From Chryseobacterium gallinarum (GTDB lineage: Bacteria > Bacteroidota > Bacteroidia > Flavobacteriales > Weeksellaceae), in contig NZ_CP009928.1 of NCBI RefSeq assembly GCF_001021975.1, positions 1,364,001 through 1,428,000 on the forward strand: 64,000 bases of DNA. The letters run 5' to 3'. The first letter of the stretch is position 1. Each line of letters begins with the position of its first letter. Position numbers and translations under genes: made by a program. Positions 45,301 through 52,531 of this stretch are shown here, in pieces. The notes under the pieces were generated by a model. It had not been told where the DNA came from. It saw nothing but the letters and a program-made list of their open reading frames with translations, and did no database searches.

Positions 45301-45726
45301 CTTACCCCAGAACAGATTACCGTTCTTGAAAAAGAAGGAAAGCTAGATATCCAGGGATATGAGATCACCCTTGATGATGTGGAAATTTCTACAAAAGACA
45401 TCCCGGGATGGACGGTAACTACTGATGGAAAAACAACTGTGGCATTAGATTTGACGTTAACAGATGAGTTAAAATCTGAAGGTATTGCAAGAGAATTTAT
45501 TAACAGAGTTCAAAACCTGAGAAAAGATAAAGATTTTGAGCTGACAGACAGAATTACAATCTTCCTTGAAGAAAATTCACCATTCATGGAAGATATTAAG
45601 AAAAATGAGGAATATATTTCTTCTGAAGTCTTGTCAAATAAAATAGAAATTGTATCTTCACTTTTAAATTTTAACGAAATCGAGATAGATGAGGTTAATT
45701 TTAAGATAAATATTGAAAAAAATTAA
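42331..45726 (+). CDS. ileS: Isoleucyl-tRNA synthetase
   Basis: A 1,131-residue class I synthetase. The HIGH region reads GPPSANGMPGIHHVMARAL (about 49-67), and the KMSKS motif is GQKMSKRLGNAVDP (about 684-697). The intervening editing domain has AWTTTPWTLPSN. The size and motifs match the eukaryotic-like (IleS2) form found in Bacteroidetes, which lacks the C-terminal zinc finger of the E. coli enzyme. It charges tRNA-Ile and clears mischarged Val. The gene begins a cluster of + strand housekeeping genes. Confidence 0.97.
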   Translation: MSQFKEYKNLNLIDVAENVAEFWKQNKTFNKSVEIRQGNPEFVFYEGPPSANGMPGIHHVMARALKDIFCRFQTQNGKQVFRKAGWDTHGLPVELGVEKELGITKEDIGKKISIEDYNKACREAVMRYTDVWNNLTEKIGYWVDLDDPYITYKSKYMETVWWLLKQLYDKNLLYKGYTIQPYSPKAGTGLSSHELNQPGTYRDVSDTTVVAQFKVKKDSSVLFNDVDGDVHILAWTTTPWTLPSNTALTVGRDIEYVLVKTFNQYTFEPVTVVLSSVLLPKVFGKKYAEGTDEDFASYTPETKVIPYRILKEFTGEKLVDTRYEQLVPWFTPNDNPENAFRVILGDFVTTEDGTGIVHTAPTFGADDARVAKMAQPEIPPMLVKDENDNLVPLVDLQGKFIQGENVPKVFSGKYIKNEYYDEGTAPEKSWDVELAILLKTENKAFKVEKYVHSYPHCWRTDKPVLYYPLDSWFVKMTAVKDRLVNLNKEINWKPKATGEGRFANWLENVNDWNLSRSRYWGIPLPIWRTDDLKEEKIIGSVEELYNEIEKSVAAGYMKENPFKGFIIGNMSESNYELVDLHKNVVDKVILVSDSGKAMKRESDLIDVWFDSGSMPYAQLHYPFENKELIDNNKAFPADFIAEGVDQTRGWFYTLHAIGTAVFDSVAYKNVMSNGLVLDKNGQKMSKRLGNAVDPFETLSVYGPDATRWYMISNANPWENLKFDIEGIDEVRRKFFGTLYNTYSFFALYANVDGFNYSEKEIENRPEIDRWILSELNLLIKEVKAFYEDYEPTRVARAISTFVNDNLSNWYVRLCRRRFWKGDYSDDKISAYQTLYTCLEVVAKLSAPIAPFFMDQLYQDLNKVTGKENCESVHLTDFPVADESLIDQDLVEKTHLAQNITSMVFSLRKKENVKVRQPLQKVLIPVLDAKTEAQILAMADLIKQEVNVKELQLINAEEAAHLIVKQIKPNFKALGPKLGKDMKVVGTEISNLTPEQITVLEKEGKLDIQGYEITLDDVEISTKDIPGWTVTTDGKTTVALDLTLTDELKSEGIAREFINRVQNLRKDKDFELTDRITIFLEENSPFMEDIKKNEEYISSEVLSNKIEIVSSLLNFNEIEIDEVNFKINIEKN

Positions 45727-45784
45727 CATGTAGTTATTGTATTTCAAATTCCATTTCATAATTTTATTAAAAAAGAGAAAGAAT

Positions 45785-46165
45785 ATGTCAGACGAAAGAG
45801 TTAGATACAGCGATGCTGATTTGCAGGAATTTAAAGCAGTTATTAAAGAAAAAATAGAAAAAGCAGAAAAAGATCTTCAACTGATCAGAGAAAGTTTCAT
45901 CAATGATCAAAATAATGGTACAGATGATACTTCTCCTACCTTCAAAGCTTTTGAAGAAGGCGCAGAAACCTTGAGTAAGGAGCAGAATTCTATTTTGGCA
46001 GGAAGACAGGAAAAATTCGTGCGTGACCTTAAGAATGCTTTAATCAGAATCGAAAATAAAACGTATGGTGTCTGCAGAGTAACAGGAAAACTGATTCCTA
46101 AGGAAAGATTATTAGCTGTTCCTCATGCCACGTTGAGCATCGAAGCGAAAAATATGCAGAAATAG
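45785..46165 (+). CDS. TraR/DksA-family zinc-finger-like transcription factor
   Basis: A 126-residue protein from the ATG at 45785 (an upstream in-frame start at 45737 lies in a non-coding-looking spacer). An N-terminal coiled-coil segment (about residues 10-60) precedes YGVCRVTGKLIPKERLLAVPHAT, which is the DksA C4 finger region. Only one of the four Cys remains (GVC, then T, with His in PHAT), so the zinc site is degenerate, as common in this Bacteroidetes subfamily. It should bind the secondary channel of RNA polymerase. It follows ileS and precedes lspA. Confidence 0.85.
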   Translation: MSDERVRYSDADLQEFKAVIKEKIEKAEKDLQLIRESFINDQNNGTDDTSPTFKAFEEGAETLSKEQNSILAGRQEKFVRDLKNALIRIENKTYGVCRVTGKLIPKERLLAVPHATLSIEAKNMQK

Positions 46166-46189
46166 CCGAAAGATTTGTAAAATAATATT

Positions 46190-46232
46190 GGGTTTATATC
46201 GTATTCATGGATACTTTATAAACCTAATTTTT
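46190..46232 (+). terminator. Probable terminator after the DksA-like gene
   Basis: GGTTTATA (46191-46198) pairs with TATAAACC (46217-46224), extended by GTAT/ATAC inside, and is followed by AATTTTT. The stem is A/T-rich, so termination may be partial. Confidence 0.5.
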
Positions 46233-46243
46233 AATGTATACCC

Positions 46244-46489
46244 ATGAACGAAGTATTAATTTTGGTGATCATTGTGGCGGCAGCGTTGGCTTTTTTCAAC
46301 AGGGAATGGATCAGAAGCAGATTTTTCCCGAAAAAACACACTTACTACACCATTGATGATCAGTTTAACTCTGATAAACGCGAACGGGAGAAGGAAATCG
46401 ACAAGCTATTGGGTAAGATGGGCAAAAACGGAGTCAATGACCTGTCTGCAAAAGACAGAAAAAGACTTGAAGAATTGTCTAAAATGTAA
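46244..46489 (+). CDS. DUF6576-like small membrane-anchored protein
   Basis: An 81-residue protein: an N-terminal membrane helix (EVLILVIIVAAALAFF, residues 3-18), a charged linker and a helix-turn-helix-like end, REKEIDKLLGKMGKNGVNDLSAKDRKRLEELSK. That end resembles the C-terminal 'KLLDKISKxGxxSLSxxEKxFL' tail found on Bacteroidetes rhomboid-family and related proteins (DUF6576). Function unknown. Confidence 0.65.
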   Translation: MNEVLILVIIVAAALAFFNREWIRSRFFPKKHTYYTIDDQFNSDKREREKEIDKLLGKMGKNGVNDLSAKDRKRLEELSKM

Positions 46490-46505
46490 CAATTAAATAT
46501 AAGAA

Positions 46506-46700
46506 ATGGAATCTATCATAGTACATCCGAAAAATTCTATGGAGCTCAACGCATTGAAAAGCGTTTTGAAAGAAATGAACATCAAGTTTGAAAAGGCTCA
46601 TGCTAAAAGTTCCTTTAACGGACAAAAAGTAATCAAGAAAGCCAGCGACAATAAAAATGGTAAAGCGTCTACAAAACCCTCTAAACCTAAAGGACAGTAA
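46506..46700 (+). CDS. Small DUF2683-like protein
   Basis: A 64-residue soluble protein: MESIIVHPKNSMELNALKSVLKEMNIKFEKA fits the small DUF2683-type proteins of Bacteroidetes that often accompany toxin-antitoxin or regulatory genes. The tail (residues 38-64) is basic and low in complexity (KASTKPSKPKG). It starts 16 bp after the preceding gene and its stop overlaps the lspA start by 1 bp. Function unknown. Confidence 0.65.
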   Translation: MESIIVHPKNSMELNALKSVLKEMNIKFEKAHAKSSFNGQKVIKKASDNKNGKASTKPSKPKGQ

Positions 46701-47338
46701 TGAAAAAGATTTTAGCGATAACATTTTTAGTATTATTGATTGACCAGGCTTCAAAAATTTATATTAAAACGCATTTCAACCTGGATGACAGTGTTTCTGT
46801 TTTTCCGGGATTTAAGCTCACCTTTGTGGAAAATCCGGGAATGGCTTACGGCCTTCATTTCGGAGGGGTTATCGGAAAATACTTTCTGGTCATCTTAAGA
46901 CTTTTTCTGATCGGAGGAATGGTTTACATGTTCAGAAAATGGTTGCAGCAAGGCGCTTCCAACTACCTTTTAATTCCAATGTCCATTATTTTTGCAGGAG
47001 CAATAGGAAACATTATTGACGGAATGTTCTACGGGATGATCTTCGACAGCGGAACGGTATATGATCCAAGCATAGACCGATGGATCGGCTATGGCGGTAT
47101 TTCCAAATTTGTTCCGTTCGGACAAGGGTATTCCACCTTCATGAAAGGCTGTGTAGTAGATATGCTTCACTTCCCGCTGGTAGACTGGTATGTTCCTGAT
47201 AACTGGCCTATCATCGGAGGTAAACATCTTGAATTCTTTAAATATATTTTCAATGTAGCAGACTCTGCTATTACCGTAGGTGCTGCTTTATTACTTATTT
47301 TCAGAAAAAAAGCATTCCCGAACGGTCTTGAATTTTAA
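46700..47338 (+). CDS. lspA: Lipoprotein signal peptidase (signal peptidase II)
   Basis: A 212-residue inner-membrane protein with four helices. The conserved motifs are DQASKIYIK (residues about 15-23), VENPGMAYG, GNIIDGMFYG and FNVADSAITVGA; the last two carry the catalytic Asp pair. It is longer than E. coli LspA (164) because of an insert around residues 110-150, usual in Bacteroidetes. It removes signal peptides from prolipoproteins, which this organism uses heavily. The start overlaps the stop of the preceding small gene. Confidence 0.95.
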   Translation: MKKILAITFLVLLIDQASKIYIKTHFNLDDSVSVFPGFKLTFVENPGMAYGLHFGGVIGKYFLVILRLFLIGGMVYMFRKWLQQGASNYLLIPMSIIFAGAIGNIIDGMFYGMIFDSGTVYDPSIDRWIGYGGISKFVPFGQGYSTFMKGCVVDMLHFPLVDWYVPDNWPIIGGKHLEFFKYIFNVADSAITVGAALLLIFRKKAFPNGLEF

Positions 47339-47348
47339 GAAATATTGA

Positions 47349-47993
47349 ATGAAAAGAATATTCCTAAATATTTTAAAAATTTTCCTGCTTCTTTTTGTAG
47401 CAGGAATTATTTTTATTGCCTGGGCTAATTATAGCATTAAAAAAGAAAGCGAGACCTCTGTATCCTATAACATCGCCGATGTTCCTGAAACTAAAACGGC
47501 CCTGTTATTGGGAACCGGAAAAACGTTAAATAACGGGATGCCCAACGCCTATTTTTATAATAGAATTAAAGCGGCTGCAGATTTGTACAAGAGTGGAAAA
47601 GTAAAATACATCATTGTAAGTGGTGATAACAGCACTAAGGATTATAATGAACCTGAAGACATGCAGCTTGCATTGATCCAACAAGATGTTCCTCAAGATA
47701 AGATTATTTTGGATCATGCCGGATTCAGGACGCTGGATTCTGTAGTAAGAGCTAAAGATATCTTTGGGCAAACCAAATTGGTGATTATCTCTCAGAAATT
47801 CCATAACGAAAGAGCCGTTTTTTTAGCCCAACAAAATGGAATAGATGCATTCGGGTATAATGCAGAAGATGTGAATAAATATGCAGGGTTAAAAACCAAT
47901 TTAAGGGAATACCTTGCCAAAGCCAAGGTGTATTGGGATCTTATCTTTGGTGTACAACCTAAGTTTGGTGGTAATAAGATTATAATTCCTTAA
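47349..47993 (+). CDS. SanA/YdcF (DUF218) family protein
   Basis: A 214-residue protein with one N-terminal membrane helix (about residues 6-25), then ALLLGTGKTLNNGMPN, RIKAAADLYKSGKVKYIIVSGDNS, and ISQKFHNERAVFLA, the ElyC/SanA/YdcF pattern. SanA of enteric bacteria affects envelope permeability to vancomycin; the biochemical function is not settled. It lies 10 bp after lspA, probably in the same operon. Confidence 0.85.
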   Translation: MKRIFLNILKIFLLLFVAGIIFIAWANYSIKKESETSVSYNIADVPETKTALLLGTGKTLNNGMPNAYFYNRIKAAADLYKSGKVKYIIVSGDNSTKDYNEPEDMQLALIQQDVPQDKIILDHAGFRTLDSVVRAKDIFGQTKLVIISQKFHNERAVFLAQQNGIDAFGYNAEDVNKYAGLKTNLREYLAKAKVYWDLIFGVQPKFGGNKIIIP

Positions 47994-48061
47994 TTTTTTT
48001 GACTGCAGATGATACGGATTTTACAGATGTCCGGAAAAGATTGATCGTTTTTGCTATGTTT

Positions 48062-48120
48062 TAGCTAAAGCCAATGAAAAAGGTTCTGTATGATGAGGTG
48101 GAAAGCTCACCCTATTGATG
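48062..48120. repeat. GGCTAAAGCC repeat, copy 3 (degenerate)
   Basis: AGCTAAAGCC (48063-48072) followed by GTGGAAAGCTCAC (48098-48110), a mutated form of GTGGGCTAAAGCCCAC, then CTATTGATG. Same arrangement as copies 1 and 2. Confidence 0.6.
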
Positions 48121-48183
48121 CAGCTATTGAAATTTAGTCCATAATCTTTTGATCTTTTCAATCATTATTACCATCAAACCTCG

Positions 48184-48191
48184 TAAATTTG
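48184..48191 (+). promoter_or_regulatory. trpS promoter -7 box
   Basis: TAAATTTG, 36 bp before the trpS start codon. A TTTTC element lies 24 bp upstream; the -33 box is weak. Confidence 0.5.
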
Positions 48192-48227
48192 CAATTCATT
48201 AATTTTTAAAATATAAATTGTAAACAA

Positions 48228-49196
48228 ATGTCAAGAATTCTTACCGGCATTCAAGCCACCGGAACTCCCCATCTTGGAAATTTACTTGGGGCGATTATTC
48301 CTGCTATTGAATTATCCAAGCAGGAAGGAAATGAATCATTTTTATTTATTGCAAATCTTCACACTCTTACCCAGATTAAGGATGCGCAGACTTTAAGACA
48401 AAATACCTACGAAATTGCTGCGGCTTGGCTTGCTTGTGGGTTAGATACCGAAAAAACATATTTTTACAGACAAAGTGATATTCCTGAAACCTGTGAACTA
48501 TCTTGGCATTTATCATGTTTTTTTCCTTATCAAAGATTAACATTGGCTCACTCATTTAAGGATAAGGCAGACCGTCTTCAGGATGTGAACGCCGGTTTGT
48601 TTACCTATCCTATTTTGATGGCTGCCGACATTTTATTGTATGACGCAGAGATTGTCCCTGTAGGAAAAGATCAGCTTCAGCACCTGGAATTTGCCAGGGA
48701 TGTTGCCTCAAGATTCAACAATCAGATGGGAGAGATTCTTGTGCTGCCACAATCTGAGCTTCAGGAAGACACGAAGTATGTTCCGGGAACAGATGGCCAG
48801 AAAATGTCAAAATCAAGAGGGAATATCATCAATATTTTCTTACCGGAGAAAGAGCTTAAAAAACAGGTTATGAGTATTGAAACCGATTCCAGGTCTCTGG
48901 AAGAACCAAAAGATCCGGAAACAGACAAGGTGTTTGCTATTTATCAGCTGATTGCTACACCGGAGCAAACTGAGGAATTAAGGGCTAAATATCTTGCGGG
49001 GAACTTTGGATACGGTCATGCTAAAAAAGAATTGCTGGACCTTATCCTGGTACGTTTTGCTAAAGAAAGGGAAACGTTCGACTATTATATGAACAACCTT
49101 GACGAACTGGAAGCAAAACTACAGCAAGGCGCTGAAAAAACAAGACCTATTGCTCATGAAACTTTAAAAAGAGTAAGAACAAGCTTAGGGTTTTAA
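48228..49196 (+). CDS. trpS: Tryptophanyl-tRNA synthetase
   Basis: A 322-residue class I synthetase, with GIQATGTPHLGNLLGAI (residues 7-23, HIGH variant HLGN) and GQKMSKSRGN (about 190-199). Length matches the family. It charges tRNA-Trp. It is flanked by a GGCTAAAGCC repeat upstream and a strong hairpin downstream. Confidence 0.97.
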   Translation: MSRILTGIQATGTPHLGNLLGAIIPAIELSKQEGNESFLFIANLHTLTQIKDAQTLRQNTYEIAAAWLACGLDTEKTYFYRQSDIPETCELSWHLSCFFPYQRLTLAHSFKDKADRLQDVNAGLFTYPILMAADILLYDAEIVPVGKDQLQHLEFARDVASRFNNQMGEILVLPQSELQEDTKYVPGTDGQKMSKSRGNIINIFLPEKELKKQVMSIETDSRSLEEPKDPETDKVFAIYQLIATPEQTEELRAKYLAGNFGYGHAKKELLDLILVRFAKERETFDYYMNNLDELEAKLQQGAEKTRPIAHETLKRVRTSLGF

Positions 49197-49224
49197 TTCC
49201 AAGCTTCAGTTTCAACTATAAGAA

Positions 49225-49258
49225 ATCGGCGGGCTCACTTCGTGAGCCCGCCGATCCT
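49225..49258. terminator. Strong hairpin terminator between trpS and the histidine kinase gene
   Basis: Perfect 14-bp stem ATCGGCGGGCTCAC / GTGAGCCCGCCGAT with a 3-nt loop, GC-rich unlike its surroundings, followed by CCTTTTAA. The GGCGGGCT core also occurs in the dispersed repeat at 11035. It lies between convergent genes and could act in both directions. Confidence 0.7.
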
Positions 49259-49284
49259 TTTAACACATTTATTTATTCTTACGT

Positions 49285-50568
49285 TCAGACTTTATTTTTT
49301 ACCAAGATAAAATAGTGCATATTATCTTCAAACTCATAGGTAACATCCCAGCCGGGATATTGTCTGATAATCGTCTTAATGATAGATAATCCCAGACCGG
49401 TGGAACTATGATCAGTTCCCTGCTTGTAAAAACGATTGAAGATTTTGGATTTGTCCAGGGGAGTTTCAGCTCCACTGTTTTGAAACGTGATTCTGTTATT
49501 TTCTATAATGATGTTTAAAGTTCCTTCTTCGTGATTATATTTAATGGCATTTTTCAGAAGATTGGAAAGCATAATATCGGCAAGATCCTGATTAAAATCG
49601 GCTTCGAAATGTCCCTGTTCAATAATACTGACATTTACTTTTTTAAAATCTATAAAATCCTCATAATTATGAACAAGCTTACTGATAAGGGCATTGAAAT
49701 CGACGCCGGAGGTTTTATTGAACTGGCTGTTCTCTATTTTAGAAAGCATTAATAAAGATTTATTCAACCCTACCATTCTTCTCAGATCGTTCTTCACTTC
49801 AATCAGAAAGTTGAGATTTTTTTTGTCAAGATCATCATTCTGAATAAGGAGGTCTATCTTATTGATAACAATAGCCAATGGAGTCTGAAGTTCATGGGAT
49901 GCATTTTCAATAAACTGTTTCTGTTGATAAAAAACCAATTCATTCCGGTCGATCATTTCATCAATTTCTATATTCAGTTCTTCAAATTCTTTGATGGGAT
50001 ACTCCTGCTTTTCCTGAGAGAAAGGAATTCCAAACTGGTATTTCTTCAGCTTTTCCAGAATTGAATAGAACGGGCGCATCGCCTTATTAAGCAAATAAGC
50101 ATTTACTCCCACAATACTTATGACAAGAAGAATATAAAGTACAATCAGGGCTGTGGTCAGATCGTATATCAACTCATCTTCCTCCACGGTAGAAGTTCTT
50201 ATAACAAGTCGCTGATGGTTCTTGTACTGGTCAATAAAATCAGCTTCAAGTACCCGGTAAGGCTGGTCCTTATCATCATACTCCATATAGTACATTTTAT
50301 TATAGAGCCTGCTTCTGTTTTTGTATTCTGCTGCCGTTATAGGATTAATTTTAAATTCATTAAATCCGAATTCGTTATTCTTCAGCAACTGCGGATTCAA
50401 ATAAACCGCTTTGATAATCTGTATCTTCCTATCTCTTAAGCCATCGTCTACATTATCATGTACTTCATCCAGGATATAGGCATAAAATAACCCTGCCCAC
50501 ACTGCAATAACCAGCAGGAGGATCATAATCAGGTATTTTATGGTAAAATATTTTAACGAAACTTTCAT
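49285..50568 (-). CDS. Sensor histidine kinase of a two-component system
   Basis: A 427-residue kinase with two membrane helices (about residues 10-32 and 142-162) bounding a periplasmic sensor domain. The HisKA motif is ASHELQTPLAIV (phosphorylated His near residue 225), and the ATPase domain has NLLKNAIKYN (N-box) and TGLGLSIIK (G-box). It shares one base with the response regulator upstream (TGATG). The ligand is unknown; PepSY-type genes nearby are a possible clue. Confidence 0.92.
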   Translation of the reverse strand: MKVSLKYFTIKYLIMILLLVIAVWAGLFYAYILDEVHDNVDDGLRDRKIQIIKAVYLNPQLLKNNEFGFNEFKINPITAAEYKNRSRLYNKMYYMEYDDKDQPYRVLEADFIDQYKNHQRLVIRTSTVEEDELIYDLTTALIVLYILLVISIVGVNAYLLNKAMRPFYSILEKLKKYQFGIPFSQEKQEYPIKEFEELNIEIDEMIDRNELVFYQQKQFIENASHELQTPLAIVINKIDLLIQNDDLDKKNLNFLIEVKNDLRRMVGLNKSLLMLSKIENSQFNKTSGVDFNALISKLVHNYEDFIDFKKVNVSIIEQGHFEADFNQDLADIMLSNLLKNAIKYNHEEGTLNIIIENNRITFQNSGAETPLDKSKIFNRFYKQGTDHSSTGLGLSIIKTIIRQYPGWDVTYEFEDNMHYFILVKNKV

Positions 50569-51239
50569 CAGACAAATTTATAACCTATTCCGTATACAGC
50601 CTGAAAGTCCGCTTCTGCATGAAGTGCTTTTAATTTTTTCCGCAGGTTCTTAATCTGGGAATAAATAAAATCCAGGCTATCCGCCTGATCGATGTAGTCC
50701 CCCCAGATCGCTTCTGCTAATGTTGTTTTCTGTAATGTTTTTTCAGGGTGAATAACAAAATAATACAGGAGATCATATTCTTTACGGTTAAGCACCAATT
50801 CTTCATCTCCTACCTTTACTTTCCGGATTTCCGGATCTATCACTATGTTCTTATATTGAATCGTATGCTCTCCATCCTGGTGATTTCTTCTGATAACAGA
50901 CTTAATCCTTGCCATGAGTTCTGCAAGGTGAAAAGGCTTTGCGAGATAATCATCTGCACCAATCTCCAAACCGGTTACTTTATCATCTACCGAATCCTTG
51001 GCAGAAAGAATAATCACCGGGTCTTTCTTGTGCATTTTTTTAATTTCTTTCAGCAGATCTATTCCACTTCCATCGGGCAGCATTATATCCAGAAGAATAC
51101 AATCATATTCATAAGAAATAATCTTTTCCAAACCTGAATTGTAATTGTCTGCCTGTTCCACGATAAAATGCTCTGCTTCCAGAAATTTCCGTACAGTATC
51201 TCTTAATTCAGGTTCATCTTCTATTAGTAGGATCTTCAT
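50568..51239 (-). CDS. OmpR-family response regulator
   Basis: A 223-residue protein: receiver domain with EDEP (residues 7-10), phosphorylated Asp in DCILLDIMLPDG (about residue 51) and the conserved Lys in YLAKPFH. The C-terminal winged-helix DNA-binding domain ends with DSLDFIYSQIKNLRKKLK and YGIGYKF. It is encoded just upstream of its kinase. Confidence 0.95.
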   Translation of the reverse strand: MKILLIEDEPELRDTVRKFLEAEHFIVEQADNYNSGLEKIISYEYDCILLDIMLPDGSGIDLLKEIKKMHKKDPVIILSAKDSVDDKVTGLEIGADDYLAKPFHLAELMARIKSVIRRNHQDGEHTIQYKNIVIDPEIRKVKVGDEELVLNRKEYDLLYYFVIHPEKTLQKTTLAEAIWGDYIDQADSLDFIYSQIKNLRKKLKALHAEADFQAVYGIGYKFV

Positions 51240-51278
51240 ACTTGCTGCTTATTATCTGCTACATGGGCTAGCGTATAT

Positions 51279-51286
51279 CAAATATA
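51279..51286 (-). promoter_or_regulatory. Candidate -7 box of the two-component operon
   Basis: CAAATATA on the plus strand reads TATATTTG on the minus strand, a TAnnTTTG box 40 bp before the response regulator start. No clear -33 element is seen. Confidence 0.45.
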
Positions 51287-51306
51287 TAAAATAATGGATT
51301 TGTAAG

Positions 51307-51399
51307 AAAACCGGAGATTCAGGAAAATAGAATCAATAAGAGAGTAATGTGATAGACAATACACAAAAGGTCAATTATCAGTAAATAATCTCCGGTTTT
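51307..51399. repeat. Long-range 13-bp inverted repeat upstream of the response regulator
   Basis: AAAACCGGAGATT (51307-51319) and AATCTCCGGTTTT (51387-51399) are perfect complements 67 nt apart, in the 188-bp gap between the two-component operon and a PepSY-like gene. They could close an RNA structure, act as a terminator stem or be paired binding sites. Confidence 0.55.
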
Positions 51400-51427
51400 G
51401 TTCTCCTGATATTCTTTCATAAGGCTA

Positions 51428-51655
51428 TTAACTGCTTTTTACATAACGGCCGTTGGCGTCAAAAATAAGACACAGCCCATTCAGAAGACGAATTTTATAG
51501 GCACTATATTTTTGTTCAATAGAATGAACTACACTGCATGGATAATGCTTTGTCATGAAAAAGACTATGTTTTTTCTAATCGTATGTGAAGAGGCCTTTC
51601 CGTTAGCTCTGATTAAATTCCAGTTAACCATAATACTCAATTTATTGTTAAACAT
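51428..51655 (-). CDS. Truncated PepSY-like protein
   Basis: A 75-residue ORF without a signal peptide. Its end, IRLLNGLCLIFDANGRYVKSS, matches the repeat unit of the neighbouring PepSY-like protein (YKADLSNGLELEFDRNGNFK). It therefore looks like one detached PepSY-like repeat, either a truncated paralogue or a remnant. It lies 12 bp after the longer gene on the same strand. Whether it is exported or expressed cannot be told. Confidence 0.5.
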   Translation of the reverse strand: MFNNKLSIMVNWNLIRANGKASSHTIRKNIVFFMTKHYPCSVVHSIEQKYSAYKIRLLNGLCLIFDANGRYVKSS

Positions 51656-51667
51656 TAATCCTCAGAA

Positions 51668-52117
51668 TTAGTCATCAATTCTTTTAAAGTTCCCGTTTCT
51701 GTCAAATTCGAGTTCCAATCCGTTAGAAAGATCCGCTTTATAAGACCATCTTTTCTTTTCAATTTTGGTAATATAGGTATTGGGGAAATTACGGGTGCTA
51801 TAATTTTTAATAGATACGGGAATAAAGCCATAAGGCAGCTTCTGATGCTTCCCATCTGCTTCTTTCCAGTTTCCGTTACTATCAAATTCTATTTTCATTC
51901 CGTTACTCAGATACACCTTATATTCATCCACACCATAAATTTCTCTGTCTTCAATAGCGGATGTGACAGGTATTCCTTTAAAATGAGCAGACAGAAAGTT
52001 CTTGGCAGTTTTGGGCAACTGATTAGGATGTATTGCCCTGTCCTGTGCAGAAATCAATCCTCCTATTACCATAAAAAATAAAATAAATACCCCTGTGATT
52101 TTCTTTACATTTTTCAT
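51668..52117 (-). CDS. Secreted PepSY-like (DUF2874) protein
   Basis: A 149-residue protein with signal peptide MKNVKKITGVFILFFMVIGGLISAQ and two PepSY-like units (YKVYLSNGMKIEFDSNGNWKEAD at residues about 72-95 and the second near 126-148). In Bacteroidetes such BLIP-like/PepSY proteins often sit next to two-component systems and are thought to inhibit peptidases or bind other proteins. It is close to the OmpR-type system here. Confidence 0.75.
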   Translation of the reverse strand: MKNVKKITGVFILFFMVIGGLISAQDRAIHPNQLPKTAKNFLSAHFKGIPVTSAIEDREIYGVDEYKVYLSNGMKIEFDSNGNWKEADGKHQKLPYGFIPVSIKNYSTRNFPNTYITKIEKKRWSYKADLSNGLELEFDRNGNFKRIDD

Positions 52118-52258
52118 AATATTAAATTTTTATGTTATGATTATAAGGCAAAGTTCTGAATCAATTTGGGAAAGAATTGGGAATAACTTCATTTGCTAAA
52201 ACGGATGTTTATATTTTTGAGATGAATGAATACATGATAGTGTATGTCGATAGGTTTT

Positions 52259-52317
52259 GGCTAAATCCGATGGATGGGTTATATTTTTTGTTTAAGCGGG
52301 CTAAAGCCCGCTATTGA
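52259..52317. repeat. GGCTAAAGCC repeat, copy 4
   Basis: GGCTAAATCC (52259-52268) followed by GCGGGCTAAAGCCCGC (52296-52311) and CTATTGATG. Matches copies 1-3 in order. Confidence 0.7.
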
Positions 52318-52405
52318 TGAAACCTAAAATTATTGTGTTTTTCAAGGACATGAGCATTGTCATATTGGATTAGACTAAAGACAAAGAAAATTTAATATCA
52401 TTTGA

Positions 52406-52421
52406 GTGGGCTAAAGCCCAC
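52406..52421. repeat. GGCTAAAGCC repeat, partial copy 5
   Basis: GTGGGCTAAAGCCCAC, a single 16-bp perfect palindrome without the upstream half or the CTATTGA tail, about 95 bp from copy 4. Confidence 0.6.
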
Positions 52422-52479
52422 CTAAATAATGTTGTATCATAACCCTAGCTGAGATTTAGAAATAATATCTCGATAATAA

Positions 52480-52511
52480 AAAACCAGTAAGAATTGCGGC
52501 TTACTGGTTTT
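52480..52511 (-). terminator. Terminator of the HAD nucleotidase gene
   Basis: AAAACCAGTAAG (52480-52491) pairs with CTTACTGGTTTT (52500-52511); on the minus strand a T-run follows. It lies 20 bp past the stop codon. Confidence 0.8.
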
Positions 52512-52531
52512 CTATTGTATGGTATTGAATA

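Larger units (their letters stand above)
52118..52531. other. 414-bp intergenic region rich in dispersed repeats
   Basis: Between the PepSY-like gene start and the end of the HAD gene. It contains one complete and one partial GGCTAAAGCC repeat and the HAD terminator. No other gene-like sequence is seen. Confidence 0.6.

Noticed and set aside
45737..45784. Longer DksA-like start
   Set aside because: The extra residues (FHFIILLKK) are hydrophobic and basic and not found in DksA; ATG 45785 begins at the coiled-coil.
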